In this document: one piece after another, positions 43,477 through 52,234 of the stretch
Layout of the letters: the number at the start of each line of letters is the position of its first letter
Numbering within the stretch: the first letter of the stretch is position 1
Assembly (NCBI RefSeq): GCF_035917995.1
Contig: NZ_CP109131.1
Coordinates: 4,712,001-4,776,000, forward strand
Source of the DNA: Streptosporangium sp. NBC_01755
GTDB lineage: Bacteria; Actinomycetota; Actinomycetes; Streptosporangiales; Streptosporangiaceae
DNA length: 64,000 nucleotides
Reading direction: 5' to 3'
Made by a program: the position numbers and the translations under genes
The notes under the pieces: model-generated
Told to the model about the DNA's origin: nothing
Seen by the model: the letters and a program-made list of their open reading frames with translations, nothing else
Databases searched by the model: none

Positions 43477-43628
43477 GCGGGTATCTTCCTTTTCGCCACA
43501 TTCCAAACGGTTTCCTCCCCGGTTGGAAAGCCGGGCTTCGCCTGCGCACCCAGACTTCGTTAATAGTATTCCCTGGTCATTGCCCTAATTCGGTAACAGG
43601 GGGTCGTTAAGGGAGGCAAGATGGCTAA

Positions 43629-44453
43629 GTGCTCGACTCGCCCTTCACTGATCTCGACCGCCCGCCGCTCTCACAGGCGGCGCTCACCCGTGCGCTGGTC
43701 CGTCCCGGTGGCCTCTGGTCCGACATCGCCGTCGTCGCCAGGACCGGATCGACCAACGCCGATCTCGCGCAGGCCGTCCGCGACGGTGCGCGGCAGGGAG
43801 CCGTCGTCGTCGCAGAGGCCCAGTTCGCCGGGCGTGGCAGGCTCGGCAGGGTCTGGAGCGTGCCGCCGCGCTCCGGCCTGACCTTCTCCGTGCTCCTGCG
43901 TCCCGACCCGCCCCCGGCCAGGCAGAGCTGGCTGTCCCTGCTCGTCGCCCTCGCGGTCGCGTCGGCCGTGCGGAAGGTCGCGGAGGTCGACGTCCGGCTC
44001 AAGTGGCCCAACGACCTGCTGGTCGGCGGGCGCAAGCTCGCCGGGGTGCTCGCCGAGCGGATCGACAACGCGGTGATCGTGGGCGTCGGGCTCAACGTGA
44101 GCGTGCGAGCCGAGGAGCTGCCGGTGGAGACCGCCACCTCCCTGGCCATCGAGAAGGCCGCCTGCGTCGACCGCGACCCGATCCTGCGGGCGGCGCTTCG
44201 GGAGATCGAGCTCCACTACCGGGAGTGGTCGGAGGCGGACGGCGACGCCGAGGCGTGTGGCCTGCGGGCCGCCTACCTCGCGATCAGCGCCACGGTCGGA
44301 CAGGAGGTCCGGGTGGAGCTGCCCGGCGAGCGGGTGCTCACCGGCACGGCCACCGGTATCGACGGCGCCGGCCACCTGCTGGTCAGCTCCAAGGGACAGC
44401 AGCACGCGCTCAGCGCGGGAGACGTCGTGCATGTTCGTCCGCACAGCTCATGA
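43629..44453 (+). CDS. birA: Biotin--[acetyl-CoA-carboxylase] ligase
   Basis: This 274-residue enzyme attaches biotin to carrier domains such as that of the alpha subunit at 12036-13790. The biotinoyl-AMP loop is GRGRLGR, and KWPNDLLVGGRKLAGVL and AVIVGVGLNV are conserved. The N-terminal DNA-binding domain of E. coli BirA is missing, so it is a ligase only. The start is GTG 43629; GGGAGG lies eleven bases upstream. Group I type ligases of this length are usual in actinobacteria. Confidence 0.93.
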   Translation: MLDSPFTDLDRPPLSQAALTRALVRPGGLWSDIAVVARTGSTNADLAQAVRDGARQGAVVVAEAQFAGRGRLGRVWSVPPRSGLTFSVLLRPDPPPARQSWLSLLVALAVASAVRKVAEVDVRLKWPNDLLVGGRKLAGVLAERIDNAVIVGVGLNVSVRAEELPVETATSLAIEKAACVDRDPILRAALREIELHYREWSEADGDAEACGLRAAYLAISATVGQEVRVELPGERVLTGTATGIDGAGHLLVSSKGQQHALSAGDVVHVRPHSS

Positions 44454-44486
44454 CGTGGGGCACGAAGGCGTGTCACGATTTGCCAC

Positions 44487-45005
44487 ATGGGTCTACCCGA
44501 TCACCACATGACGGAGGGGGAGCGGCGAATCCGGTCGTTCCACCCGCACTGGAAGCGCCTGATCGGCCCGTTCCTCGCGATGATCCTGATCATCGCGGGG
44601 TCCGGTGCCGCCATTTTCTTCATGCCCGCCTTCGCCTACGACTCCTACGCGCGTATCGCGGTGGCCGTGCTCGCCGTCGGTCTGCTGACCGTCTGGTCGT
44701 TCGTGCCGTACCTCAGGTGGAAGAACACCTCGTACGTGCTCACCACGCACCGGTTCACCATCAGTACGGGGGTGCTGAACAAGTCCATAGACGACATCCC
44801 GATGGCCAAGGTCAACACGGTCAGCGCCGACCAGACCCTCATGGAGAGGATGCTCGGCTGCGGCACGCTCGTCGTCGAGTCGGCGGGCGACCACGGCCGG
44901 ATCACGCTGCGGGACATCCCGCGGATCCAGGAGGTGCGGGCTGAGGTGTTCCGCGCGCTCGACGACGCGATCGACGGGGAGCCCTCGGAACACGGCGGGC
45001 GGTGA
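44487..45005 (+). CDS. PH-domain (bPH2/YdbS-like) membrane protein
   Basis: This is a 172-residue protein with two membrane helices (LIGPFLAMILIIAGSGAAIFFM and IAVAVLAVGLLTVWSFVPYL), then a bacterial PH domain starting YVLTTHRFTISTGVLNKSIDDIPMAKVNTV. Proteins of this type sit at the membrane; no activity is known. It is 33 bp after birA and directly before the cyclase gene. Confidence 0.85.
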   Translation: MGLPDHHMTEGERRIRSFHPHWKRLIGPFLAMILIIAGSGAAIFFMPAFAYDSYARIAVAVLAVGLLTVWSFVPYLRWKNTSYVLTTHRFTISTGVLNKSIDDIPMAKVNTVSADQTLMERMLGCGTLVVESAGDHGRITLRDIPRIQEVRAEVFRALDDAIDGEPSEHGGR

Positions 45006-45008
45006 CCG

Positions 45009-46046
45009 GTGGGGCATGACCCTCTGGGCCAGGGGGAAGGCGTGGGCGGAGAGGAAGTCTTCACCGGACGCCCCACGGCCGAACAGATCGAGCACCTGTT
45101 CGTCGGCACCTCTCCCCGCTACACCCGGATCCAGGTGGCGAGCCTCGCCCGGCTCCCGCAGGAGCTCACCGAGCGGATCTGGCGTGCACTGGGGTTCGCC
45201 ACGCTTTCCGACGACGCCGTGGCCTTCACCGACGCGGACGTGGCGGCGCTCGAACAGGTCCGGACGATGATGGAGAGCGGTCTGCTGGACGACCGGACCG
45301 TCATCAAGATGGCCAGGGCACTCGGCCAGACAACGGCCAGGCTCGCGCATTGGCAGGCCGAGATCATAGTCAGCGCCCTGCTCGACCCCGGCCGCCGGCC
45401 CACGGACGAGGATCTGGCGGGGGTCATGGAGACCTCGCGCCGGCTGCTCCCCGGCTTCGAACGGGTCCTGATCCACGTCTGGCGCGCCCAGCTCGCGGCC
45501 GCGGGAACCCGCCTGCTGACGATCGCCGACATCACCGACGAGATCGTGCCGACCCGGCTCACCCTCACGGTGGGCTTCGCCGACCTGGTCTCCTTCACCC
45601 GGGTCTCCCGTGAGCTGGACGAGCGGGGCCTGGCCGAGCTCGTCGAGGGCTTCGAGACGCGAGCCTCCGACGTGGTCGCCGGGCACGGGGGACGGCTGGT
45701 CAAGACGCTCGGCGACGAGGTGCTCTTCACGGCGGCCGACCCGCGGGCCGCCGCCCTGATCGCCCTGGACCTGGTCAGCGCCATCCGCCGGTACGGGCCC
45801 GACGTGCGGATCGGGCTGGCGTACGGCCCGGTGCTGCCGATCATGGGCGACGTCTTCGGGACCACGGTCAACCTGGCGGCCAGGCTTACGGCCATCGCCC
45901 GCCCCGGCACCATCGTCGTCGACAGCGAGCTGGCCGAGGCGCTGGAGGGCGCGCCGGGCGTCGAGGTCGGCCGCATCCGGCGGCGGCCGGCCCGCGGTCT
46001 GGGGGTGGTGCAGCCGTACGTGCTGCGCCGGGCTGGTAATGATTGA
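45009..46046 (+). CDS. Class III adenylate/guanylate cyclase
   Basis: This is a 345-residue soluble cyclase. An N-terminal helical region of about 180 residues precedes the catalytic domain: [13 protein letters not shown] (first metal Asp), [11 protein letters not shown] (second metal Asp) and [14 protein letters not shown] (transition-state Asn/Arg). All key residues for catalysis are present. The N-terminal segment resembles the autoinhibitory part of pH-sensing mycobacterial cyclases, which is inference. The GTG start at 45009 lies a few bases after the PH-protein stop. Confidence 0.85.
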   Translation: MGHDPLGQGEGVGGEEVFTGRPTAEQIEHLFVGTSPRYTRIQVASLARLPQELTERIWRALGFATLSDDAVAFTDADVAALEQVRTMMESGLLDDRTVIKMARALGQTTARLAHWQAEIIVSALLDPGRRPTDEDLAGVMETSRRLLPGFERVLIHVWRAQLAAAGTRLLTIADITDEIVPTRLTLTVGFADLVSFTRVSRELDERGLAELVEGFETRASDVVAGHGGRLVKTLGDEVLFTAADPRAAALIALDLVSAIRRYGPDVRIGLAYGPVLPIMGDVFGTTVNLAARLTAIARPGTIVVDSELAEALEGAPGVEVGRIRRRPARGLGVVQPYVLRRAGND

Positions 46047-46081
46047 GGCGGGGGCCTCTCCAAGGCCGTTCAACCAGTAAG

Positions 46082-46100
46082 CCGAGCCCTGGGGGCTCGG
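46082..46100 (+). terminator. Hairpin between cyclase and mscR
   Basis: CCGAGCCC-TGG-GGGCTCGG, an 8 bp stem with a 3 nt loop, lies 35 bp after the cyclase stop and about 30 bp before the mscR ATG. It is a terminator for the upstream gene, or an attenuator in the mscR leader. Confidence 0.5.
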
Positions 46101-46129
46101 AGAGTTTCACAACAGATGAGGTGCAGGAC

Positions 46130-47215
46130 ATGCCGTACACCGTCCAAGGCGTGGTCGCGCGTGGCAAGGGCGAGCCCGTCTCGCTGGAGACCGTCATCGT
46201 GCCCGATCCGGGGCCGGGCGAGGCCGTGGTGACGGTACAGGCCTGTGGTGTCTGTCACACGGACCTGCACTACCGCGAGGGCGGCATCAACGACGACTTC
46301 CCGTTCCTGCTCGGCCACGAGGCCGCCGGAGTGGTCGAGGCCGTCGGTGAGGGGGTCACGGAGGTGGCGCCCGGTGACTTCGTGATCCTGAACTGGCGGG
46401 CCGTCTGCGGTAACTGCCGGGCCTGCCGGCGCGGCCGTCCCTGGTACTGCTTCAACACGCACAACGCCACCCAGAAGATGACCCTGGAGGACGGCACACC
46501 GCTCAGCCCCGCCCTGGGCGTCGGCGCCTTCATCGAGAAGACCCTGGTCGCGGCCGGGCAGTGCACCAAGGTCGACCCGTCGGCGCCGGCGCAGGTGGCC
46601 GGGCTGCTCGGCTGTGGCGTGATGGCGGGCCTGGGCGCCGCCATCAACACCGGCGGCGTGACCCGCGGCGACAGCGTGGCGGTCATCGGGTGCGGCGGCG
46701 TCGGCGACGCGGCCATCCTCGGCGCCAGGCTGGCGGGCGCCTCGAAGATCATCGCGGTGGACGTGGACGACCGCAAGCTCGGCTGGGCCAAGGAGTTCGG
46801 CGCCACCCACACGGTCAACTCCCGCACTTCGGACGTGGTCGAGACGGTCAGGGAGCTCACCGGAGGCAACGGCGCGGACGTGGTCATCGAGGCGGTTGGT
46901 CGCCCGGAGACCTACAAGCAGGCCTTCTACGCCCGTGACCTGGCCGGGACCGTGGTCCTGGTCGGGGTGCCCACCCCGGAGATGACGCTGGAGCTGCCGC
47001 TGCTCGACGTCTTCGGCCGCGGCGGCGCGCTGAAGTCCTCCTGGTACGGCGACTGCCTGCCCAGCCGCGACTTCCCCATGCTCATCGACCTCTACCTGCA
47101 GGGGCGGCTCGACCTCGACCGCTTCGTCTCCGAGACGATCGGCCTCGGCGACGTCGAGGAGGCCTTCACGAAGATGCACCGCGGTGAGGTGCTGCGCTCG
47201 GTGGTGATCCTGTGA
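46130..47215 (+). CDS. mscR: S-(hydroxymethyl)mycothiol dehydrogenase (formaldehyde detoxification)
   Basis: This is a 361-residue zinc alcohol dehydrogenase. The catalytic zinc site is [15 protein letters not shown] with GHEAAGVVE. The structural zinc Cys cluster is [15 protein letters not shown]. The NAD-binding motif is [15 protein letters not shown]. The sequence style matches the mycothiol-dependent formaldehyde dehydrogenases of actinobacteria, which oxidise the formaldehyde-mycothiol adduct. ATG 46130 has GTGCAGG upstream. It overlaps the MBL gene by 4 nt. Confidence 0.9.
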   Translation: MPYTVQGVVARGKGEPVSLETVIVPDPGPGEAVVTVQACGVCHTDLHYREGGINDDFPFLLGHEAAGVVEAVGEGVTEVAPGDFVILNWRAVCGNCRACRRGRPWYCFNTHNATQKMTLEDGTPLSPALGVGAFIEKTLVAAGQCTKVDPSAPAQVAGLLGCGVMAGLGAAINTGGVTRGDSVAVIGCGGVGDAAILGARLAGASKIIAVDVDDRKLGWAKEFGATHTVNSRTSDVVETVRELTGGNGADVVIEAVGRPETYKQAFYARDLAGTVVLVGVPTPEMTLELPLLDVFGRGGALKSSWYGDCLPSRDFPMLIDLYLQGRLDLDRFVSETIGLGDVEEAFTKMHRGEVLRSVVIL

Positions 47216-47829
47216 TCGACAAGGTGGTCACCTCCGGCACCTTCTCGCTGGACGGCGGGACGTGGGACGTCGACAACAACGTCTGGATCGTCGGCTCGGA
47301 CAGCGAGGTGGTCATCATCGACGCCGCGCACGACGCCGCCGCGATCGCCGAGCGGGTCGGTGACCGAGAGGTGAAGGCCATCGTCTGCACCCACGCGCAC
47401 AACGACCACATCGACGCGGCGGCAGACCTCGCCGCGCGGGTGGGCGCGCCGATCCTGCTCCACCCGGCAGACCGGGTGCTGTGGGAGATGGTCTACGCCG
47501 ACCTGCCGTACACCCCGCTGAAGGACGGTCAGATGATCTCGGCCGGAGGCGTCGATCTGACCGTGCTGCATACGCCGGGTCACGCTCCGGGCGCGGTCTG
47601 CCTGTACGGGGCGGAGATCGGCGCCCTCTTCAGCGGCGACACCCTCTTCCACGGCGGTCCCGGCGCGACGGGAAGGTCCTTCTCCTCCTTCGACACGATC
47701 ATCGAGTCGATCAAGGGGAGATTGCTGACCCTGCCGCCGGAGACGACGGTGTACACCGGCCACGGCGACTCCACCTCCATCGGCGAGGAGGCAGGGCACC
47801 TGGAGGAGTGGCTGGCCAGGGGACACTGA
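47212..47829 (+). CDS. MBL-fold metallo-hydrolase, partner of mscR
   Basis: This is a 205-residue metallo-beta-lactamase-fold protein with the metal motif [10 protein letters not shown], a further ligand in [13 protein letters not shown], Asp in [11 protein letters not shown] and the final His in YTGHGD. GTG 47212 overlaps the mscR stop (GTGA). Coupling to mscR suggests it hydrolyses S-formylmycothiol or a related thioester, completing formaldehyde oxidation to formate; this is inference from context. Confidence 0.88.
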   Translation: MIDKVVTSGTFSLDGGTWDVDNNVWIVGSDSEVVIIDAAHDAAAIAERVGDREVKAIVCTHAHNDHIDAAADLAARVGAPILLHPADRVLWEMVYADLPYTPLKDGQMISAGGVDLTVLHTPGHAPGAVCLYGAEIGALFSGDTLFHGGPGATGRSFSSFDTIIESIKGRLLTLPPETTVYTGHGDSTSIGEEAGHLEEWLARGH

Positions 47830-47846
47830 CCGGCACGTCCGCCGCG

Positions 47847-47874
47847 ACGCGCCCCGGCCCGCGCCGGGGCGCGT
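47847..47874 (+). terminator. Terminator of the mscR-MBL operon
   Basis: A perfect 12 bp stem (ACGCGCCCCGGC / GCCGGGGCGCGT) with a 4 nt loop lies 18 bp after the MBL stop. Confidence 0.75.
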
Positions 47875-47950
47875 TCGCGTGTTCGGAGCCGTGTGAAATG
47901 GGTGCTTCGTAGCGATGACGATGAGGTTGGGGCTGTGTGCCGTACTTCAC

Positions 47951-47997
47951 ATAGGCAAGCCTAACCAAATGAGGTACTTTAGGTGTGCCTAACCTAT
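47951..47997 (+). promoter_or_regulatory. Two DtxR/IdeR-type iron boxes upstream of bfd-bfr
   Basis: Site 1 (47951-47969, ATAGGCAAGCCTAACCAAA) and site 2 (47979-47997, TTAGGTGTGCCTAACCTAT) match about 13 and 15 of 19 positions of the IdeR consensus palindrome. Their centres are 28 bp apart. They lie just upstream of the bacterioferritin-associated ferredoxin gene. IdeR-iron usually activates bacterioferritin genes when iron is ample, so one or both sites may be activating. Confidence 0.75.
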
Positions 47998-48024
47998 GCT
48001 ATGCTGCTGAAAGGTCGCACCCCC

Positions 48025-48204
48025 GTGTATGTATGCGTCTGCCGCGCGGTCACCGAGAACGAGGTGCACGACTGCATCTCGGCAGGGGCGAAGAGCGCGC
48101 GCCAGATTCGCGACGCTACGGGTGCCGGTGGCGACTGTGCTTCTTGCGTGCGCAAGATCTGTGCGATCCTGAAGCGGTCTGAAGACTTGATGCCGACCGC
48201 ATAG
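48025..48204 (+). CDS. bfd: Bacterioferritin-associated ferredoxin
   Basis: This 59-residue 2Fe-2S protein donates electrons to bacterioferritin to release stored iron. The four ligands C4, C6, C38 and C41 (VYVCVCRAVTE and GGDCASC) sit at the same positions as in E. coli Bfd, which supports the GTG 48025 start; GAAAGG lies ten bases upstream. Longer starts at 48001 or 47983 would overlap the iron box. bfr follows 15 bp downstream. Confidence 0.88.
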   Translation: MYVCVCRAVTENEVHDCISAGAKSARQIRDATGAGGDCASCVRKICAILKRSEDLMPTA

Positions 48205-48219
48205 CACGAGGAGCCCGCC

Positions 48220-48702
48220 ATGCAGGGCGACAAGAAAATCATCGAGCTGCTCAACGAGCAGCTGACCGCGGAACTGACCGCGATCAACCAGTACTTCCTG
48301 CACGCCAAGATGCAGGAGAACTGGGGATACACCAGGCTGGCGAAGTACACCCGCGAAGAGTCCATGGACGAGATGCGACACGCGGAGAAGCTCACCGACC
48401 GAATTCTCTTCCTCGAAGGACTGCCCAACTACCAGAAGCTGGGCATCCTGCATATCGGCCAGACCGTCGCGGAGCAGCTCCGCGCCGACCTGGACATCGA
48501 GCTTGAGGTGGTCACCCGCCTGAGGCCGGCCATCATCCTGATGCGCGAGAAGGGCGACGTCACCTCGGCCCGCATCTTCGAGGAGATCCTTGAGGACGAG
48601 GAGCACCACATCGACTACCTGGAGACCGAGCTGGGTCTCATGGACAGTCTCGGGGAGCAGCTCTACCTCGCCCGCTACGCCGAGCCGCCCTCGGCGTCTT
48701 GA
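48220..48702 (+). CDS. bfr: Bacterioferritin
   Basis: This is a 160-residue iron-storage subunit that forms a 24-mer cage. Ferroxidase ligands are present (E18, E51, H54, and the later E-E-H set in FEEILEDEEHHIDYLE), together with M52, the heme axial ligand typical of Bfr. ATG 48220 has GAGGAG upstream. It is co-transcribed with bfd under the iron boxes and is followed by a terminator. Confidence 0.97.
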   Translation: MQGDKKIIELLNEQLTAELTAINQYFLHAKMQENWGYTRLAKYTREESMDEMRHAEKLTDRILFLEGLPNYQKLGILHIGQTVAEQLRADLDIELEVVTRLRPAIILMREKGDVTSARIFEEILEDEEHHIDYLETELGLMDSLGEQLYLARYAEPPSAS

Positions 48703-48714
48703 GGTGAATTAAGA

Positions 48715-48754
48715 AGAACACGCCCACCAGATCCCCTCTGGTAGGGCGTGTTCT
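48715..48754 (+). terminator. Terminator of bfd-bfr
   Basis: AGAACACGCCC pairs with GGGCGTGTTCT over 11 bp, with an inner CCAG/CTGG extension, 12 bp after the bfr stop; GCTTTG follows. Confidence 0.8.
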
Positions 48755-48953
48755 GCTTTGCCGGTCAATCCTTTGGGGCTCCTGTGCTTTCGAGGGACTT
48801 CCAAGGCGGGAGACCTACTCCGGAACCCTCGGCCGTTGCGGGATGACTATCCGGGATTTATCAGTGTTTGCCCAGGTCAATGGATAGGTCAACGACGAGT
48901 CAAACCGCGCGCTGTACCCGGGAAACGATCCTCTAAGGTCCTACGATCGCAAC

Positions 48954-49622
48954 ATGACCTGTGTACTACTCGCCGAGGATGACACCTCGATTTCCGAGCC
49001 ACTGGCGCGAGCTCTGCGCCGCGAGGGTTATCAAGTAGAGGTGAGCCCTGACGGCCCGCAGGCTCTGGAGCGGGCTCTGTCGGGTGGCATCGACCTGATT
49101 GTTCTCGACCTGGGCCTGCCCGAGATGGACGGCCTGGAGGTGGCCAGGCGCATCCGCGCCGAAGGCCACGGAACTCCCGTGTTGATCCTCACCGCCCGTG
49201 TCGACGAGGTCGACACCGTGGTGGGCCTCGACGCCGGGGCCGACGACTACGTCACCAAACCGTTCCGCCTCGCCGAGCTGCTGGCGCGTGTCCGCGCCCT
49301 GCTGCGGCGCGGCACGTCCGAGACGCCCGTGGTCCAGGGCGTGCGCATCGACGCCGACTCCCGTCGGGCGTGGATGGGCGACAAGGAACTGCATCTGACC
49401 ACCAAGGAGTTCGACCTGCTGAGGGTCCTGGTCCGCGACGCCGGAAAGGTGGTCACTCGCGAGCAGATCATGCGCGAGGTGTGGGACACCAACTGGTGGG
49501 GTTCGACCAAGACCCTGGACATGCACATATCGTGGCTACGCCGGAAACTCGGTGACGACGCCGCCAAGCCCCGATACATCACAACGGTTCGAGGGGTCGG
49601 CTTCAGGTTCGAGCGCGAGTAG
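48954..49622 (+). CDS. OmpR-family response regulator
   Basis: This is a 222-residue two-component regulator. The receiver domain has the acidic pair EDD at residues 8-10, phospho-acceptor D52 in LIVLDLGLPEMDG, Thr in LILTARVD and Lys in VTKPFRLAELL. The C-terminal winged helix runs from about residue 130 (LHLTTKEFDLLRVLV to TTVRGVGFRFE). Start ATG 48954. The partner kinase follows after 3 bp. Its targets are unknown; the upstream region shows no obvious binding site. Confidence 0.95.
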   Translation: MTCVLLAEDDTSISEPLARALRREGYQVEVSPDGPQALERALSGGIDLIVLDLGLPEMDGLEVARRIRAEGHGTPVLILTARVDEVDTVVGLDAGADDYVTKPFRLAELLARVRALLRRGTSETPVVQGVRIDADSRRAWMGDKELHLTTKEFDLLRVLVRDAGKVVTREQIMREVWDTNWWGSTKTLDMHISWLRRKLGDDAAKPRYITTVRGVGFRFERE

Positions 49623-49625
49623 GAA

Positions 49626-50903
49626 ATGCGCCGACGCCTGCTCTCCTCAACCCTCCTTGTCGCGGTCATCGGGGTGTTGCTGCTTGGCATCCCCCTCGCC
49701 GTGGCGGTCAACAGGCTCATCGAGGAGGAGGCGACCCAGCAGCTCGCCTCCCATGCCAAGAGCCTGCTGGGGGAGGTCGAGTACGCCCGGATCCAGGACC
49801 AGCCCATTGACGAGCAGCAACTGGAACGTAAGTATTCCCATCTCTACATTCAGATCTACGCGAAGGGGACACCTCCCCAGGTGATAACGGTGGGCACCGA
49901 GCCCCCCGAGAGCCAGAAGATGACCGCGGACGCACAGTCGGAGAACGGCGTGTACGTCGCGGTCAGCCGGGACAGGACGGGGGTGGAGCGTGAGATCCAC
50001 GCATGGCTCTTTCTCATCCTGGGGCTCGCCGCGGCTGCTCTCGCGGTCGCGGTCGGGCTTGCCATCGTGCAGTCGCGCCGCCTGACGTTACCGCTCAGCG
50101 ACCTTGCGATGATCGCTGAGCGGCTCGGTTCCGGTGACGCGAGGCCGAGCAAGCACCGCTACGGCATCCAGGAGCTCGATCGGGTGGCCGAGGTGCTCGA
50201 CCGTAGCGCGACCCGCATCTCCGACCTCCTGGCGAGGGAACGGGAGTTCGCGACCGACGCCTCCCACCAGCTCCGCACCCCGCTCACCGGTCTGACCATG
50301 AGGCTTGAGGAGATCGTCGCCGCCGCGGACGAGCCGGGGATCGTCAAGGAGGAGGGCGAGGCCGCCATCGTGCAGGCCGAGCGGCTCACCGCGGTGATCG
50401 ACGAGTTGCTGGCCACCGCCAGGCGACAGCGTCAGGCGCAGGCCGAGAGCGTCAGGCTCGACGCACTGCTCGACCAGCAGTTCATCGAGTGGGGCCCGGC
50501 GTTCCGCAGGGCCGGGCGGCAGCTGAGGCTGGCCGGTACGCGTGAGCTCCAGGCGCTGGGCACCGCCGGCGGTATCAGCCAGGTGATCTCCACCCTGCTG
50601 GAGAACTCGCTGGAGCACGGCGGCGGCACGGTGATCGTGACCACCAGCGCCAAGGAGAGGTCCGTCGTGATCGAGGTGGCGGACCAGGGCAGGGGTATAC
50701 CCGACGACCTCGCCCCGAGGGTCTTCGAGCGCAACGTGAGCGGGGCCGGCGGTACGGGTCTCGGCCTGCCCCTCGCGAGAGCGCTGGCCGCCGCCGACGG
50801 AGGGCGCCTGGAGCTCGTACGGCCGCGTCCCGCGGCGTTCGCGTTCTTCCTGCGCCAGGTGGGCGAGACGGGCAGGAACCGTGTCGTCCGGGGGCCTGCC
50901 TGA
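49626..50903 (+). CDS. Sensor histidine kinase
   Basis: This is a 425-residue membrane kinase. The first membrane helix (LLVAVIGVLLLGIPLAVAVNRL) is followed by an extracytoplasmic sensor of about 90 residues and the second helix (LFLILGLAAAALAVAVGLAIV), then HAMP, the HisKA H-box DASHQLRTPLTGL, and the HATPase domain with LLENSLEHGG, VADQGRGIPDDL and GTGLGLPLARALA. It is paired with the response regulator directly upstream. Confidence 0.95.
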   Translation: MRRRLLSSTLLVAVIGVLLLGIPLAVAVNRLIEEEATQQLASHAKSLLGEVEYARIQDQPIDEQQLERKYSHLYIQIYAKGTPPQVITVGTEPPESQKMTADAQSENGVYVAVSRDRTGVEREIHAWLFLILGLAAAALAVAVGLAIVQSRRLTLPLSDLAMIAERLGSGDARPSKHRYGIQELDRVAEVLDRSATRISDLLAREREFATDASHQLRTPLTGLTMRLEEIVAAADEPGIVKEEGEAAIVQAERLTAVIDELLATARRQRQAQAESVRLDALLDQQFIEWGPAFRRAGRQLRLAGTRELQALGTAGGISQVISTLLENSLEHGGGTVIVTTSAKERSVVIEVADQGRGIPDDLAPRVFERNVSGAGGTGLGLPLARALAAADGGRLELVRPRPAAFAFFLRQVGETGRNRVVRGPA

Positions 50904-50932
50904 GTGTGCTCTCGCGGTGCCGGCGGGGCCGT

Positions 50933-51073
50933 GTCCTGGCGGGGCAGAGGCGGCGGCGAGATTCTCCCGTGTCCTGGTGAGGCAGGGGCGGCTGTCCTGG
51001 TGAGGCAGGGGCGGCGGCGAGATTCTCCTCCGGGTCCTAGCGAGGCAGGGGCGGTGGCGAGTTCTCCTCCGTG
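50933..51073. repeat. Tandem copies of the gtrA 3' end
   Basis: Related units start at 50933, 50971, 50994 and 51034 with GTCCTGG/GTCCTAG, then GGCAGGGGCGGC and GCGAGATTCTCC. The unit at 51034 is the true 3' end of gtrA (stop at 51037-51039); the others are downstream copies of about 38, 23 (truncated) and 40 bp. Confidence 0.88.
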
Positions 51074-51570
51074 CTCTTGTTCAGCAGGTACACGTGGCCG
51101 TTGACCTGGCTCTTCGACGCCATCGGCAGGTCCGCGTCGGCACCGGGCAGGAAGACCCACTTCTTGTACGACCAGAATCTGAACAGGGTCCCGAGGGCGG
51201 TGCCGGTGAGCATGGCGATGTTGTAGCTCAGCGCGTCCTGCAGGTCCAGGGTGTAGGTCACGAAGCCGATCACCAGCACTGAGATCAGCAGGCCGATGGC
51301 GTTGAGCACGAAGAACAGGAAGTATTCGCGGGCCAGACCGCTCTGCTCCCGGTGCCTGAACGTCCAGTAGCGGTTGCCGAGGTAGGCGAAGGTGGCCGCG
51401 ATGATCGTGGCGATGACCTTGGAGGTGAGCGGTCCCCAGTCGAGGCCGAACCGGAGCAGGTTGGTGCCGCCCGCGTCGATCACGAAGGCGACCGCCCCGA
51501 TCGTGCCGAACTTGGCCAGCTCTCGCGCCAGCTCGGCGAGCCGCCGGTAGGCGTGTCGGAGAAACTCCAC
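51037..51570 (-). CDS. GtrA-family membrane protein
   Basis: This 177-residue protein has four membrane helices starting LAKFGTIGAVAFVIDAGGTNLL, then AATFAYLGNRYWTFRHR (the GtrA signature) and FFVLNAIGLLISVLVIGFV. GtrA proteins are thought to move lipid-linked sugars or assist cell-wall glycosylation. GTG 51570 has AGGAAAC just upstream and gives a normal family N-terminus; GTG 51633 in the same frame would add 21 residues. The last ~20 residues are hydrophilic and end in the segment that is copied downstream. Confidence 0.88.
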   Translation of the reverse strand: MEFLRHAYRRLAELARELAKFGTIGAVAFVIDAGGTNLLRFGLDWGPLTSKVIATIIAATFAYLGNRYWTFRHREQSGLAREYFLFFVLNAIGLLISVLVIGFVTYTLDLQDALSYNIAMLTGTALGTLFRFWSYKKWVFLPGADADLPMASKSQVNGHVYLLNKSTEENSPPPLPR

Positions 51571-51856
51571 GTTTCCTGCACGGTCCTTTCGGGGGTCGGC
51601 CACTGATCCGCCACGGAGGAGGCCCTCGAACACTGTCGAGCCAGGTTACCGGTGCCCGGCCGCGATTCGCGCGACGTGGCTCCGGTGGTCCACATAGCCG
51701 CTATCAGGCGCTATTTCAATAAATATCGCATAACGTCGACTAAATCGGCGCGTCCGAGGTTACGCTAATCCGGTAGATCACGGAAAGCTTCTGGAAAATC
51801 GTGATCGGTCCTGACGGACTGCCGTACGCGTCGGCCACTACCCCGGGGATCAACCC

Positions 51857-52234
51857 TTGCGCCGCCGACTCCTCGCTCTGATCCTCGGTCTGTCGACGAT
51901 GACCGGTTGCGGCGCGCAGAGAGACATGCGGGGCACCGTCCCCGAGGCGGAACCCTCACCAGCCGCTCCCGGTCCCTCCTCCTGTCATCCGGCGGCCGTC
52001 CCCGTATCGCGTGACGGTAAACTCAACCCCCGTGAGCAGCCCTTCCTTGGCCAGTCCCATCGGACCCGTCGTCGGCGTGATCGGAGCGGGCCAGCTGGCC
52101 CGGATGACCCAGCAGGCGGCCATCGCCCTCGGCGTCGAGCTTCGGGTCCTGGCCAACTCCTCGGACGAGAGCGCCGCCCGCGTGATCGCCGACGTGCGCC
52201 TGGGCGACTACCGGTCCCTGGCGGACCTGCGTGA
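51857..52234 (+). pseudogene. Possible truncated lipoprotein gene
   Basis: A TTG-started frame begins RRRLLALILGLSTMTGCGAQ, a convincing lipoprotein signal with a lipobox-like MTGC. After about 50 residues the frame runs into purK in another frame and continues with Arg/Pro-rich sequence to 52234. A 200 bp overlap with purK is implausible for an intact gene, so this is a gene start joined to unrelated DNA, or a chance frame. Confidence 0.3.

Noticed and set aside
48755-48953. Possible small RNA or tRNA gene between bfr and the response regulator
   Set aside because: No cloverleaf or strong stem apart from the bfr terminator can be drawn; nothing supports an RNA gene.
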